DNA from: Roseateles sp. XES5
GTDB taxonomy: Bacteria; Pseudomonadota; Alphaproteobacteria; Rhizobiales; Rhizobiaceae
Direction of reading: 5' to 3'
Length of the DNA stretch: 64,000 nt
Assembly (NCBI RefSeq): GCF_020535545.1
Contig: NZ_CP084753.1
Coordinates: 372,001-436,000, forward strand
This document shows positions 52,002 through 61,729 of this stretch, in pieces (within the stretch, counting starts at the first letter, position 1; each line of letters begins with the position of its first letter). The position numbers and the translations under genes were made by a program. Below the pieces are notes generated by a model, which saw only the letters and a list, made by a program, of their open reading frames with translations, made no database searches and was not told where the DNA came from.

Positions 52002-52033
52002 AGATTGAACGAGTTCATTTTTTAAGTCAATCT
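52002..52033. promoter_or_regulatory. Candidate TetR operator between receptor and regulator genes
   Basis: AGATTGA (52002-52008) and TCAATCT (52027-52033) are a perfect 7-base inverted repeat, and TGAAC-GA-GTTCA (52006-52017) is a second palindrome inside it. It lies in the 130-base region between the divergent binding-protein and tetR genes, as expected for a TetR binding site. Confidence 0.5.
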
Positions 52034-52064
52034 CATTTTTGAGGAGATTCCAACAGAGGTTCCG

Positions 52065-52691
52065 ATGGCTGGATTGCGCGCAAAACAGAAGGCGGACAGG
52101 ACCCGCCGCATCCTTGAGGCGGCGACCACGCTGTTCCGCGCCCAGGGCTATGACAGCGCCCGCATCGAGGACATTGCCGAGATGGCCGAGGTCTCCGTCG
52201 GCACGCTCTACAACTACTATCAGAACAAGGGCGACATCCTCGTCGCCACCGTCGCGATGGAAGTCACGGAAGTGCTGGAGGGCGGCGCCCGCATCGTCGC
52301 CGATCCGCCGCTCAACGTCGCCGAGGCCCTGCGGCGGCTGATCGACCAGTATTACGATCACTCGCTCGTCTATCTTTCCAAGGAGATGTGGCGCACGGCG
52401 ATGGCGATCTCCATCCAGCAGCCGGAAACGCCCCTCGCGCGCCGCTATAGCGAGCTCGACGGCCAGCTTTCCGCCCAGGTCGTCCAGCTTGTCGAGACGC
52501 TGAAGGCGCGGGGCGTCGTCCATGCCGGCGTCGACACCAAGGCCATCGGCGAGGTCTTCTTCAACAATCTCAACATGATGTTCACCGAGTTCTGCAAGGT
52601 GGACGCCATGCCGCTCGAAGACCTGAAGACCCGCGTCAACGCCCAGCACGAGCCCATCGCCGCGCTGATCAGCAGTATCAAGATCGTCTGA
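52065..52691 (+). CDS. TetR-family transcriptional regulator
   Basis: This 208-residue regulator has an N-terminal HTH (about 9-58: ADRTRRILEAATTLFRAQGY, EDIAEMAEVSVGTLYNYYQNKGDIL) and a ligand-binding all-helix domain (about 70-205). It is divergent from the polyamine-type importer operon with a palindrome-rich intergenic region, so it probably represses that operon until the substrate or a derivative binds. The next gene follows after eight bases. Confidence 0.9.
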   Translation: MAGLRAKQKADRTRRILEAATTLFRAQGYDSARIEDIAEMAEVSVGTLYNYYQNKGDILVATVAMEVTEVLEGGARIVADPPLNVAEALRRLIDQYYDHSLVYLSKEMWRTAMAISIQQPETPLARRYSELDGQLSAQVVQLVETLKARGVVHAGVDTKAIGEVFFNNLNMMFTEFCKVDAMPLEDLKTRVNAQHEPIAALISSIKIV

Positions 52692-52699
52692 GAACCCGC

Positions 52700-53092
52700 A
52701 TGACCGAAGCCGAATCCACCGTCCTCGCCGCAGCCGATGCCCTGGTCGCCGCCTTTGCCCGGCACGACCGCGAAGCCTATTTCGCGGCCTTCGCGCCCGA
52801 AGCGACCTTCCTTTTCTACAATCTCGACCGCCCCCTCGACGGCCGCGCCGCCTATGAGGCGGAATGGGCGCTCTGGGAAGCGCGCGACGGCTTCCGCGTC
52901 AGCGCCTGCCGCTCCTCCGACCGCCGCGTCCAGCTTCTCGGCAATGTCGCCATCTTCACGCACGCCGTCGAAACGGAGCTTTCCGCGGGCGGCGAGAACG
53001 TGACGAACAACGAGCGCGAAACCATCGTCTTTTCCCGCGACCCCGCCGGCCGCTGGCTCGCCGTACACGAACACCTCTCTGCCGCCGGCTGA
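52700..53092 (+). CDS. SnoaL/NTF2-like protein
   Basis: This is a 130-residue protein of the nuclear-transport-factor-2 fold (SnoaL/DUF4440-type): an N-terminal helical stretch (VLAAADALVAAFARHDREAYFAAFAPEA), a central LDGRAAYEAEWALWEA and a closing ERETIVFSRDPAGRWLAVHEHLSA. Such proteins bind small hydrophobic ligands or act as isomerases or hydrolases. It is likely co-transcribed with the tetR gene. Possible role in the same pathway is inferred only from position. Confidence 0.8.
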   Translation: MTEAESTVLAAADALVAAFARHDREAYFAAFAPEATFLFYNLDRPLDGRAAYEAEWALWEARDGFRVSACRSSDRRVQLLGNVAIFTHAVETELSAGGENVTNNERETIVFSRDPAGRWLAVHEHLSAAG

Positions 53093-53093
53093 A

Positions 53094-53504
53094 CTAGCAG
53101 CATTGCCCTTCCGTATCTCCGCTCGCCAGCTGCTCGAGGATCGGACAATCCGGACGGTCGTCGCCGTGGCAATGGGAAGAGAGATGTTCCAGCGTGTGGA
53201 CCATTTCCTGCAGCAACCGCATCTTTTCCCGCATCTCGTCGATATGCTCGCCGGCGATGCGCTTGACGTCGGCGGAAGCGCGGGCGCGATCCTGCCAGAG
53301 GGCGAGGAGGTCGCGGATCTGGGCGATGGAGAAGCCGAGATCGCGCGAGCGGCGGATGAAGGACAGCGTCGAGAGATCCTTGGGGCCGTAGACCCGGTAG
53401 CCGGATCCGGTGCGGCCGGCGGCCCGGATGAGGCCGATCTGCTCGTAGTGACGGATCATCTTTGCGGTGACGCCCGTGGCCTCCGCCGCTTCACCGATAT
53501 TCAT
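53094..53504 (-). CDS. cueR: CueR, Cu(I)-responsive MerR-family regulator
   Basis: This 136-residue regulator has an N-terminal MerR HTH ([24 protein letters not shown]), a dimer helix, and a metal loop with Cys112 and Cys120 ([10 protein letters not shown]), the same positions as in E. coli CueR, plus Ser77. It activates copper efflux when Cu(I) binds. It overlaps the copA stop codon by four bases, forming a coupled copA-cueR unit. CueR-type operators are visible upstream of copA and copZ. Confidence 0.92.
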   Translation of the reverse strand: MNIGEAAEATGVTAKMIRHYEQIGLIRAAGRTGSGYRVYGPKDLSTLSFIRRSRDLGFSIAQIRDLLALWQDRARASADVKRIAGEHIDEMREKMRLLQEMVHTLEHLSSHCHGDDRPDCPILEQLASGDTEGQCC

Positions 53505-55975
53505 GGCTTTTCTCCCTTCAAGGCGGGACGGAAACGCTTCAGCCGCAATGCGTTCGAGACGACGAAGACGCTGGAAAGCGCCATGGCGCCCGCTGCGAGC
53601 GCCGGCGAGAGCTGAATGCCGAAGGCCGGATAGAAGAGCCCCGCAGCCAACGGAATGAGGGCGACATTGTAGCCGAAGGCCCAGAAGAGATTCTGGCGGA
53701 TATTGCGCATGGTCGCCCGTGACAGGGCGATACCGGTGGCGACGCCTCGCATGTCACCCGCCATCAGCACCACATCCGCGCTTTCGATGGCGACATCCGT
53801 GCCCGTGCCGATGGCGATACCGGTATCGGCGGCGGCGAGCGCCGGAGCGTCGTTGATACCGTCGCCGACGAAGGCGACCTTCTTCGCACCGTCGGCGGAA
53901 AGCGCCCGCACGGCGGCAACCTTGCCGTCCGGCAAAACCTCCGCCATCACCCTGTCGATGCCGAGCGTTGCCGCCACCGCCTCGGCGGTGCGGCGATTGT
54001 CTCCGGTGATCATCGCCACTTCGATGCCGAGCGCCTTCAGAGCGGCCACCGCGTCCCGCGTCGTCGGCTTGACCGGATCGGTGACGGCGAAGAGCGCGGC
54101 CAGCCGGCCGTCAATGGCGGCATAGAGCGGCGAGGCGCCTTCGGCGGCCAGCCGTTCGGCATGGCTCGCAAAAGGCGCGACGTCGAGACTGCGCGCCCGC
54201 ATGAAGCCGACCGAGCCGGCTTCGACCTTGCGGCCGGCAACCTCGGCGGAAATGCCTTGACCCGACGTGGTGACGAAGCCTGTCGCAGTGGACAGGTCGA
54301 GGCCCTCCGCCACTGCCGCCTCGTGGATGGCGGTGGCGATCGGATGCTCGGAATGCACCTCCGCGGCGGCAACGAGCGAAAGCACCTCGTCCCGGGCAAA
54401 ACCCTCGGCCGGTACGATCTCGGTCAGGGTCGGATGGCCAAGGGTCAGCGTGCCAGTCTTGTCGACGGCGACGATATCCGTGCCTTCCAGCGTCTGGAGG
54501 GCCGTTCCCTGGCGGAAGAGCACGCCAAGCTCCGCCGCCCGGCCGGTCCCGGTGATGATGGAGGTCGGCGTCGCAAGCCCCATGGCGCAGGGGCAGGCGA
54601 TGATGAGCACGGCGACCGCATTGACCAGTGCGTGGGCAAGAACCGGGCTCGGCCCCAGCGCCAGCCAGAGGCCGAAGGTGACAAGCGCGACGGCAATGAC
54701 GGCCGGCACGAACCATTGCGTGACGCGGTCGACCAGCGCCTGGATCGGCAACTTCGCGGCCTGCGCATCCTCGACCATGCGGATGATCTGCGAGAGCACC
54801 GTGTCGGCGCCAACACGGGTGGCGCGGAAGGTGAGGGAGCCGGTCGTGTTCACCGTACCGCCCGTCACCATGTCGCCGGTCGTGCGCGCGACGGGCATCG
54901 GCTCGCCGGTGATCATGGATTCGTCGACATAGGAACTGCCGTCCGTCACCTCGCCATCGACCGGCACCTTCTCACCGGGCCGCACGAGCACCATGTCGCC
55001 GGGCACGACGCTCTCCAGCGGCACGTCTTCCGCCCTGCCATCGCGCAGCACGCGGGCGGACTTGGCGCGAAGACCGGCGAGATGGCGGATCGCCTCGCCG
55101 GTGCGCCCCTTGGCGCGGGCCTCCAGATAGCGGCCGGCAAGAATGAGCGTCACGATGACAGCGGCCGCCTCGAAATAGACATTGGCCGTGCCGCCCGGCA
55201 GCAGGCCGGGCGCAAAGGTCGCCACCGTGGAAAAACTCCAGGCCGCGAGCGTGCCGATGACGACGAGCGAGTTCATGTCCGGCGCGAGGCGCAGGAGGGC
55301 GGGAATACCCTTGCGGAAGAAGCGCAGACCCGGCCCCGCAAGCACCAGCGTCGCCAGCACGAACTGGATGACGCGGCTCGTCTGCATGCCGAGGGATTCA
55401 TGGATGTAGTGGCCGAAGGAGGGGAAGGCATGCGCGCCCATTTCCATGACGAAGAGCGGCGCCGTCAGCACGGCGGCAATGACGAGGTCGCGCCGAAGCA
55501 TCTTCGCCTCGGCCGCGCGCCGGTCTTCCTCCGGCGCCGCCACGGCCTCGCGAACGGCCTTGTAGCCGCGGCGCTCGACGGCGGCAGCGAAATCCTCGAA
55601 AGAAGCCGCCCCTTTCAGAAAACGCACACGCGCGCGCTCCTGGGCAAGATTGGCGGTGGCATCGAGCACGCCGGGCACCGTCTTCAACGCCTTCTCGACG
55701 CGCGCGATGCAGGACGCGCAGGTCATGCCCTCGACAGGAAACTCCAGCACATCTTCCGCAATGCCGTAGCCAGCCTTGCGCACGGCTTCCAGGACGGCCG
55801 GCACATCCGGCGCGCCGGCAAAGGCCACATCGGCCTTTTCCGTCGCGAGATTGACGGCAGCGCCGGTAACGCCCGGCACCTTGCCGATGGCCTTCTCCAC
55901 CCGGCGTACGCAGGACGCGCAGGTCATGTCGGAAATGGAAAGCTTGATGGTCTGCTGGTTGTTCGCGGTGAGCAT
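53501..55975 (-). CDS. copA: CopA, Cu(I)-exporting P-type ATPase
   Basis: This is an 824-residue P1B-type ATPase. Two N-terminal HMA metal-binding domains carry MTCASC (residues 17-22, and again near 85), then about eight transmembrane helices. The CPC transport motif (ACPCAMGL, about residue 459), the phosphorylation site DKTGTLT (about 506) and [10 protein letters not shown] are intact. It pumps Cu(I) out of the cytoplasm. AAAGG precedes the ATG. cueR overlaps the 3' end, and a CueR operator lies directly upstream. Confidence 0.95.
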   Translation of the reverse strand: MLTANNQQTIKLSISDMTCASCVRRVEKAIGKVPGVTGAAVNLATEKADVAFAGAPDVPAVLEAVRKAGYGIAEDVLEFPVEGMTCASCIARVEKALKTVPGVLDATANLAQERARVRFLKGAASFEDFAAAVERRGYKAVREAVAAPEEDRRAAEAKMLRRDLVIAAVLTAPLFVMEMGAHAFPSFGHYIHESLGMQTSRVIQFVLATLVLAGPGLRFFRKGIPALLRLAPDMNSLVVIGTLAAWSFSTVATFAPGLLPGGTANVYFEAAAVIVTLILAGRYLEARAKGRTGEAIRHLAGLRAKSARVLRDGRAEDVPLESVVPGDMVLVRPGEKVPVDGEVTDGSSYVDESMITGEPMPVARTTGDMVTGGTVNTTGSLTFRATRVGADTVLSQIIRMVEDAQAAKLPIQALVDRVTQWFVPAVIAVALVTFGLWLALGPSPVLAHALVNAVAVLIIACPCAMGLATPTSIITGTGRAAELGVLFRQGTALQTLEGTDIVAVDKTGTLTLGHPTLTEIVPAEGFARDEVLSLVAAAEVHSEHPIATAIHEAAVAEGLDLSTATGFVTTSGQGISAEVAGRKVEAGSVGFMRARSLDVAPFASHAERLAAEGASPLYAAIDGRLAALFAVTDPVKPTTRDAVAALKALGIEVAMITGDNRRTAEAVAATLGIDRVMAEVLPDGKVAAVRALSADGAKKVAFVGDGINDAPALAAADTGIAIGTGTDVAIESADVVLMAGDMRGVATGIALSRATMRNIRQNLFWAFGYNVALIPLAAGLFYPAFGIQLSPALAAGAMALSSVFVVSNALRLKRFRPALKGEKP

Positions 55976-56010
55976 GGTGCACCTTTCATCCTAAGTCGGA
56001 TAGATCGTGC

Positions 56011-56031
56011 ACCTTCCCATCATGTCAAGGT
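56011..56031 (-). promoter_or_regulatory. CueR operator upstream of copA
   Basis: ACCTTCCC and TCAAGGT halves form an inverted repeat around ATCATG. On the copA strand the -35-like TTGACA overlaps it, the overlong-spacer layout typical of CueR-type promoters. Confidence 0.65.
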
Positions 56032-56047
56032 CAAGTGGCTTTTGCGC

Positions 56048-56260
56048 TCAGGCATCGGCGGGGGAGTAGCCCTCCGCCTCGATGACGGAGGCGACTGCGG
56101 CGCGATCGCCGGCGTTCTCGATGGAGACGCGCTTTGTGGCAAGGTCGATCTCGACTTTCGCGGCCGGATAGGCGTCAAGCACCGCACCCGTAATCGTCTT
56201 GGCGCAATGACCGCAGGTCATATCGGAAACGGTGAAGGCGAGAATCTTGTCGTTGCTCAT
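56048..56260 (-). CDS. copZ: CopZ, copper chaperone
   Basis: This is a 70-residue HMA-domain protein with the metal site MTCGHC (residues 14-19). It has the beta-alpha-beta-beta-alpha-beta pattern (ILAFTVSDMTC..., KVEIDLATKRVSIE, AAVASVIEAEGY). It ferries Cu(I) to CopA and is encoded just upstream of copA, with its own CueR-like operator. It lies on the same strand as copA, 72 bases upstream. Confidence 0.93.
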   Translation of the reverse strand: MSNDKILAFTVSDMTCGHCAKTITGAVLDAYPAAKVEIDLATKRVSIENAGDRAAVASVIEAEGYSPADA

Positions 56261-56291
56261 GGGGTATCTCCTGATGTTTCGCGCATGCTGA

Positions 56292-56312
56292 AGCCTTCCC
56301 CCATGGGAAGGT
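56292..56312 (-). promoter_or_regulatory. CueR operator upstream of copZ
   Basis: CCTTCCC and GGGAAGG form an inverted repeat around CCAT, about 32-52 bases upstream of copZ. The match to the site upstream of copA supports shared CueR control. Confidence 0.65.
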
Positions 56313-56330
56313 CAAGGCCCGAAACGAGCC

Positions 56331-56798
56331 TCACCCGAAGAGGCGGCGCAAAAGCAGCAGGAACTGGTCGCGGGAGCGTGTGCCGCCCAGCCGCTCCAGG
56401 CAATCCGCCTCGAAATCCGCCTCCGCGCGGCGGGCTTCACCGAGGAGGCTTTCGCCCGCTGGCGTGAGATAGAGGGCATAGGAGCGCCGGTCATGCGGCA
56501 CGCTGCGCCGCTCCGTGAGATGGCGGCTTTCCAGCTCGTTCATCAGCACCACGAAATTCGCCCGCTGGATGCCGAGCGCAGCCGCAATCTCCGATTGCTT
56601 CCGCCCCGGGTTTTCCGCGATCAGCGCCAGCACGCCGAACTCCACCGGGCGCAGATTCACCTCGGAAAAATAGTGAAGGAAGCGATTGACGAACTGGTTA
56701 TGCGTGCGCCGCAATTGATGCGTCACGCTTTGCGCCACGCCGGAGGCATCGAGAGCCTCCATGAGAGCGGGATCGTAAGTTTCGCTTATCTTTTCCAT
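56331..56798 (-). CDS. MarR-family transcriptional regulator
   Basis: This 155-residue regulator has the winged-helix core of MarR proteins: LRPVEFGVLALIAENPGRKQSEIAAALGIQRANFVVLMNELESR, then LTERRSVPHDRRSYALYLTPAG, the MarR wing motif DRR..L.LT. It likely binds a phenolic or acidic ligand. The ATG at 56798 is chosen because the upstream part of the frame is not family-like. No clear target gene is adjacent other than itself. Confidence 0.88.
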   Translation of the reverse strand: MEKISETYDPALMEALDASGVAQSVTHQLRRTHNQFVNRFLHYFSEVNLRPVEFGVLALIAENPGRKQSEIAAALGIQRANFVVLMNELESRHLTERRSVPHDRRSYALYLTPAGESLLGEARRAEADFEADCLERLGGTRSRDQFLLLLRRLFG

Positions 56799-57019
56799 AA
56801 CTTGACCGCCCTTGTCCCAAGCCGGACAATTTCCGGCCCAGGGCCCGATAGCGACCATAGGGGCGCATTCCCCGTGCGCAAGACGCGGAATGCGCGATTG
56901 CAGCAATTTTCTACACGCAATCCATGGATGAGGAATGATTTTGCCGAACACCCAAAGGCCTTCGACGCCCTGAGTTTATTTCAGGGGCGCTTCATTCAAT
57001 CAAAAATGGTGAGCCTTGC

Positions 57020-58192
57020 TCAGTCGAGTGCGAATCGCTCGAGGCGTTCCCGCAGCCGTCCGATGGTTTCGACATCCGCATTAGCGAAGGCAAAGCGCAG
57101 ATAACCTTCCTGCCCGGCCCCGAAATAGCTGCCGGGAAGGCAGAGGATGCCGGCCTCCTTGGCGAGCTTTTCCGCAACATGCGCGGACGACGCCTCGCCG
57201 AAAGGATGACCGATGAAGGCGAAGTAGGCGCCAACCGCGCCGACACGCCAGGCCGGTACGCCAGCCATGGTCGCACGAAGGGCTTCCACGCGCCGGGCGA
57301 TCTCGCGGCGGTTCTCCTCACGCCAGTCCGCGAGCAGCGGAAGGGCGGTCGCGACGGCCGCCTGGGCCGAACGCGGCGGGCAGATCTGCAGGTTGTCCAT
57401 GATCTTCGCCACCTGCTCGACCACATCGGCCCCCGCCGTGATCGCACCGAGGCGATGGCCGGGAATGCAGAAGGACTTCGAGAAGCTGTAGAGGCTGATC
57501 AGCGTTTCCTCCCAGCCCGGACGGGCGAAGAGGTCGTGCGGCCGGCGCGTGCCGGCCGGCAGGAAGTCCCGGTAGGTCTCGTCGAGGATCAGCCAGACGC
57601 CGCGCGCCTTGCAGACGTCGTAGAGGGCGGCCAGCAGGTCCGGCGGATAGACGGCGCCCGTGGGATTGTTCGGGGAAACGAGGGCGACGGCGCGCACATC
57701 CGGCGTGATCGCGGCCGCAAGCGCATCGGCCTCCGGCAGGAATCCGTTCGCCGGCTCGCACGCGACGAAGCGCGTCTTGATGCCGAGCATCGCAAGCGTG
57801 GTTTCCTGATTGAAGTAGTAGGGGTCGGTCATCAGGACGGCATCGCCGGCACCGGCGACCGCCATCGCGGCGCAGATGAAGGCCTGGTTGCAGCCGGCCG
57901 TGACATGCACGTTGCCGGCCGAAAGCGGGGCGCCATAGGTCCCGGTCATGTGCTCGGCATAGGCCGTGCGCAGGCAATCCTCCCCCTCGATGGGGCCGTA
58001 ACCGGTATAGGCGCGCGAGGCGGCATACTCGCCCAGAAGACGCAGCATCTCCGGATGCGGCGGATAACCGGGCACGGCCTGCGACAGGTCGATCATCGGC
58101 CCGCTACGGCCGTCATAGGCATCGCCCCAGGCGAAGACGGACGGGATCGGCGGCGGGGCAAGGGTTTCAACGAGCGGATTGAAGCGGGGCAT
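57020..58192 (-). CDS. Class I/II PLP-dependent aminotransferase
   Basis: This is a 390-residue fold-type I aminotransferase. The PLP lysine is Lys239 in YSFSKSFCIPGHRLG, with Asp204 (LILDETY) for the pyridine nitrogen and Asn176 in SPNNPTG. The N-terminal PGYPPHPEML segment resembles the kynurenine/aspartate/alanine aminotransferase-like group. Three ATGs are clustered at the start; 58192 has the best spacing from GGAA. It lies 16 bases downstream of a LysR gene on the same strand. Confidence 0.88.
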   Translation of the reverse strand: MPRFNPLVETLAPPPIPSVFAWGDAYDGRSGPMIDLSQAVPGYPPHPEMLRLLGEYAASRAYTGYGPIEGEDCLRTAYAEHMTGTYGAPLSAGNVHVTAGCNQAFICAAMAVAGAGDAVLMTDPYYFNQETTLAMLGIKTRFVACEPANGFLPEADALAAAITPDVRAVALVSPNNPTGAVYPPDLLAALYDVCKARGVWLILDETYRDFLPAGTRRPHDLFARPGWEETLISLYSFSKSFCIPGHRLGAITAGADVVEQVAKIMDNLQICPPRSAQAAVATALPLLADWREENRREIARRVEALRATMAGVPAWRVGAVGAYFAFIGHPFGEASSAHVAEKLAKEAGILCLPGSYFGAGQEGYLRFAFANADVETIGRLRERLERFALD

Positions 58193-58208
58193 GGTCATTT
58201 CCATTGGA

Positions 58209-59222
58209 TCAGGCGCGGGTCTTGCGCGGGGAAGGGGAGGCGATGCGGCGCGGCGCCGGCGCCGAAAGAGGACGATGGGCTTCCGCGGCGCGGCCGCGGG
58301 CGCGCAGCAGCGTGCGGGCGGAGGCCTGCGGCTCGGCATGGGTTTCTTCGAGCGCGGCGAAGAGCCAGTCGATGAAGACCTTGACGATGGGCGCCTGTCG
58401 CGCCGACTGCCTGCAGGCGACATAGAAGGCGTGGTTGGCCGGCACGGTCAGGTCGAAGGGCACGACGAGTTCACCGCGCGCGATCAGGTTGCTGGCGGTG
58501 ATCGTGTCGCCGAGCGCGATGCCCTGGCCATGCAGCGCCGCCTCGGTGGAAAGACGGGCGTCGCTCATGAAATGCTGGCGGCTGCCCGCCATGCCAAGCG
58601 CGTCGGCAGCGGAAAGCCAGGTGTTCCATTCCTGCCCGTCGTCGCCGTGAAACAGCGTATGGTCAGCCAGATCGCGCACGGAGCGCAGCGGCCGGCTGTT
58701 GAGCAGCATGGGGCTGGCGACAGGAAAAAGCTGCAGGCGCGACCAGAGGCGGGTCCAGCAATCCGGCCAGTTGCCGGCGCCGTAGAGAAGGCAGATGTCC
58801 GTATCGAGCGAACGCAGGTGATCGGGGTCGTTGGAGGCGATGAGCGAGACCCGCACGCCGGGATAATGATCCGTGAAGGTGGCAAGGCGCGGGATCAGCC
58901 AGAGCGAAAGCAGGGCGGGCACGCAGGTGATGGTGATCTCGCCGCGGGTTTCCTGTTCCCGCATTAGCGCCGTCGCCGCCGCGATCTCGCCGAAGGCATT
59001 GGTGACGGCGGGCAGGAGCAGTGCGCCCTGCGGCGTCAGCTTCAGCCGCTTGCCGCCGCGCTCGAAGAGCGCCATTCCAAGCGCTTCTTCCAGCGCACGG
59101 ATCTGGTGGCTGACGGCGCCATGTGTCACGCTCAATTCCCGCGCGGCCGCGGAAACGGAGCCCCGGCGGACAGTGGCCTCAAAGGCGCGCAGGGGATTGA
59201 GCGGGGGAAGCCGCGAGGCCAT
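58209..59222 (-). CDS. LysR-family regulator (GcvA-like)
   Basis: This 337-residue LysR protein has an N-terminal HTH (PPLNPLRAFEATVRRGSVSAAARELSVTHGAVSHQIRALEE) typical of GcvA-like members, and an effector domain (about 95-300). The C-terminal 35 residues are proline- and arginine-rich and look disordered. It is divergent from the polyamine-type importer operon and upstream of the aminotransferase gene. It most likely controls both. Confidence 0.9.
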   Translation of the reverse strand: MASRLPPLNPLRAFEATVRRGSVSAAARELSVTHGAVSHQIRALEEALGMALFERGGKRLKLTPQGALLLPAVTNAFGEIAAATALMREQETRGEITITCVPALLSLWLIPRLATFTDHYPGVRVSLIASNDPDHLRSLDTDICLLYGAGNWPDCWTRLWSRLQLFPVASPMLLNSRPLRSVRDLADHTLFHGDDGQEWNTWLSAADALGMAGSRQHFMSDARLSTEAALHGQGIALGDTITASNLIARGELVVPFDLTVPANHAFYVACRQSARQAPIVKVFIDWLFAALEETHAEPQASARTLLRARGRAAEAHRPLSAPAPRRIASPSPRKTRA

Positions 59223-59527
59223 CGATCGAACCGTTATTGTGAGTTTTTCTCACGCAGAACGCTATAACAATGTCAGTTGCTTTTCCAAGCGTTTTATTAC
59301 GATACTGTAAAAAACGAGGGCCTAAGCCCCGGGGAACGGATCGGGAGATTTCATATCGCTGGAACGGTGCGGTGCGTAACGTGCGCCCCGGCATTCATGC
59401 GATTTTCCTCCATTTTCCAAACCGGCGCTTTCAGGCCTTCCGTGGCGCGGACCGCGTGACATAGAATAGAAACAACGGGAACGACCCGGCCGGATCGACC
59501 GGCCGGCCTAACAGGAGAGAGACGATC
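59223..59527. other. Divergent promoter region with operator and leader hairpin
   Basis: This 305-base gap separates lysR from the receptor gene. GTGAG-TTTTT-CTCAC (59239-59253) is an inverted repeat 17 bases upstream of lysR, a plausible autoregulatory LysR site. CCGGCCGG pairs with itself around ATCGA at 59486-59506 just before the receptor ribosome site AGGAGAG, so it may affect translation. Short open frames in between have no coding support. Confidence 0.5.
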
Positions 59528-60616
59528 ATGCGTGATATCCTCAAGACCAATGTCAGCCGCCGCGCCGTGCTGGGCGCGGGCGTTGCCGGCGCTTCGCTGC
59601 TCGCCATGCCGGCGGTTCTGCGCGCGCAGGACAAGTCGCTGAAGGTCGGCGTCTACGGCGGTTATTTCAAGGATTCCTTCGACAAGAACATTTTCGCGGA
59701 TTTCACCAAGGCGACGGGCATCGCGATCGAATCGGTCGCCGAGCCGACCGGTGAAGCCTGGCTCGTGCAGCTCGAGCAGGCCGCCAAGGCCGGCCAGGCG
59801 CCGGCCGACGTCTCCATGATGTCGCAGACGGCCATGCTGAAGGGCCAGCCGGCCGAGCTCTGGGCACCGCTCGACATGGCGAAGATCCCGAATTCCTCGA
59901 ACCTCATCGAGCACTTCATCAACAAGTATCCGGACGGCCGCGTCGCCGGCATCGGCGCCGTTGCCTGGTACATCACGCTCGTCACCAACACCGACGTCTA
60001 CAAGGAAGCCCCAACCTCCTGGGCCGCCCTGTGGGATCCGGCGAATGCCGACAAGCTCGGCCTTCTGGCGCTGGTCTCCAACTCCTTCCTGCTGGAAGTG
60101 ACGGCCAAGACGCATTTCGGCGGCACCAATGCGCTCGACACAGAGGAAGGCCTCCTCAAGGCGTTTGAAAAGCTCGCCGAAGTGAAGCCCAACGTGCGCC
60201 TGTGGTACCGCGACGAAGCCCAGTTCGAGCAGTCGCTGAAATCGGGCGAAATCCCGATGGGCCAGTACTACCACGACGTGACCGGCCTTGCCGCCAAGGA
60301 CGGCCAGCCGGTTCGCTCCACCTTCCCGAAGGAAGGCGGCATCATGGACTCCGGCTGCTGGGCGCTGTCGCGCGCCTCGCAGAAGGTCGAGGAAGCCCAT
60401 ACCTTCATCAACTACATGTGCCAGCCGCAGATCCAGGCGCTGCTGTCGCGCAAGGTCGGCACCGCGCCGACGGTCAAGCGCGACCTGCTCGACCTCACGG
60501 CCGAGGAATTCTCCGCCGTGTCCTCGGATATCGAGCCGATCATCCCGCGCTACGACCTCCTGACCTCCAAGGCCGACTGGCTGAACCAGAAGTGGACGGA
60601 AATGATCGCAGGCTGA
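59528..60616 (+). CDS. Polyamine-type ABC transporter binding protein 2
   Basis: This 362-residue periplasmic receptor has a twin-arginine signal (SRRAVLGAGVAGASLLAMP, about residues 10-28). The mature part has VGVYGGYFKDSFDKNIFADF and the late YMCQPQIQALLSRKVGTAP, typical of the PotD-type family 1 receptors. It is the first gene of the operon and is followed by a hairpin, then the ATPase and permease genes. It differs clearly from the receptor at 50858, so the two transporters probably have different ligands. Confidence 0.9.
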   Translation: MRDILKTNVSRRAVLGAGVAGASLLAMPAVLRAQDKSLKVGVYGGYFKDSFDKNIFADFTKATGIAIESVAEPTGEAWLVQLEQAAKAGQAPADVSMMSQTAMLKGQPAELWAPLDMAKIPNSSNLIEHFINKYPDGRVAGIGAVAWYITLVTNTDVYKEAPTSWAALWDPANADKLGLLALVSNSFLLEVTAKTHFGGTNALDTEEGLLKAFEKLAEVKPNVRLWYRDEAQFEQSLKSGEIPMGQYYHDVTGLAAKDGQPVRSTFPKEGGIMDSGCWALSRASQKVEEAHTFINYMCQPQIQALLSRKVGTAPTVKRDLLDLTAEEFSAVSSDIEPIIPRYDLLTSKADWLNQKWTEMIAG

Positions 60617-60641
60617 TGCCTGCCCTTTCCTGACGACAATA

Positions 60642-60665
60642 CCGGCCGGCTCTTCAGTCGGCCGG
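60642..60665 (+). other. Intercistronic hairpin
   Basis: CCGGCCG and CGGCCGG pair around a 10-base loop between the receptor and ATPase genes, with no T run. It probably stabilises the receptor mRNA. Confidence 0.45.
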
Positions 60666-60694
60666 CCTCAAACCCAGCGCCGAGCGGAGCCCCA

Positions 60695-61729
60695 ATGTCC
60701 GGATTGACCCTCCAGAATATCGTCAAGCAGTTCGGCCAGTTCACGGCCGTCAAGAATGTCGAGCTGACCGTGCCGCATGGCACCTTCGTCTGCCTTCTCG
60801 GCCCGTCGGGCTGCGGCAAGACCACGTTGATGCGCATGGTCGCCGGCCTCGATCTGCCGACGAGCGGAGCGATCAAGCTCGACGGCAAGGACATCACCAA
60901 CGTTCCGACCCACAAGCGCGAACTCGGCATGGTCTTCCAGTCGCTGGCGCTCTTCCCGCATCTCACCGTTGGCGAGAACATCGCCTATTCGCTGCGCATC
61001 CGCGGCGTTGGCAAGGAAGAGCAGAAGAAGCGCGTCGACGAGCTTCTGTCGATGATCCATCTCACCGGCTATGCCGACCGGCCCGTCGCAAAGCTTTCCG
61101 GCGGCCAGCGCCAGCGTGTCGCCATCGCTCGCGCGCTCGCCATCTCGCCCAAGCTCTTCCTGCTCGACGAGCCGTTGTCGGCGCTCGACGCCAAGCTGCG
61201 CGAGGCCATGCAGGTGGAGCTGCGCCAGCTCCAGCAGCGCCTCGGCATCACCACCATCGTCGTCACCCACGACCAGCGCGAGGCCATGACCATGGCCGAT
61301 ACCGTCGTCGTCATGAGCGGCGGCGAGATCCGCCAGGCCGCCCCGCCGGTGGAAATCTATCGCCGCCCGGCCGACACCTTCGTCGCCGACTTCATCGGCA
61401 TGACGAACCTCATCGATTTCAATACGGATGGCGCGGGCGCCAGCGTGCTCGGCGCCTCCGTTCCCGGCCTTGCCATTCCCGCCGGCCTCAAGTCCGGCAT
61501 CGTCTCGGTGCGTCCGGAAGACGTGCACCTGACGGCGGCCGGCAACGCCCCGATCACCGGCACGGTCACTTTCGTGCGCGACCTCGGCGGCACCATCGAA
61601 ACCTTCGTGGAAGCGGGCGGCAAGCAGATCGTCGCCGTCTCCATGCCGAACGCCCGGCCGGACGTTTCCGTCGGCCAGTCCGTGGGCGTCCAGCTCAACC
61701 CGGCAGACTGCGTGGTGCTGAAGTCATGA
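60695..61729 (+). CDS. Polyamine-type ABC transporter ATPase 2
   Basis: This 344-residue ATPase has Walker A GPSGCGKTT (about 36-44), signature [18 protein letters not shown], Walker B LFLLDEPLSALDAK and a C-terminal TOBE domain (about 270-340). The following permease overlaps its stop codon by four bases (ATGA). The operon is receptor, ATPase, permease, permease and amidase. Confidence 0.93.
   Translation: MSGLTLQNIVKQFGQFTAVKNVELTVPHGTFVCLLGPSGCGKTTLMRMVAGLDLPTSGAIKLDGKDITNVPTHKRELGMVFQSLALFPHLTVGENIAYSLRIRGVGKEEQKKRVDELLSMIHLTGYADRPVAKLSGGQRQRVAIARALAISPKLFLLDEPLSALDAKLREAMQVELRQLQQRLGITTIVVTHDQREAMTMADTVVVMSGGEIRQAAPPVEIYRRPADTFVADFIGMTNLIDFNTDGAGASVLGASVPGLAIPAGLKSGIVSVRPEDVHLTAAGNAPITGTVTFVRDLGGTIETFVEAGGKQIVAVSMPNARPDVSVGQSVGVQLNPADCVVLKS

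Noticed and set aside
54161..56467. A plus-strand open frame of 768 codons opposite copA and copZ
   Set aside because: copA and copZ on the other strand have all diagnostic motifs, and the frame shows none.
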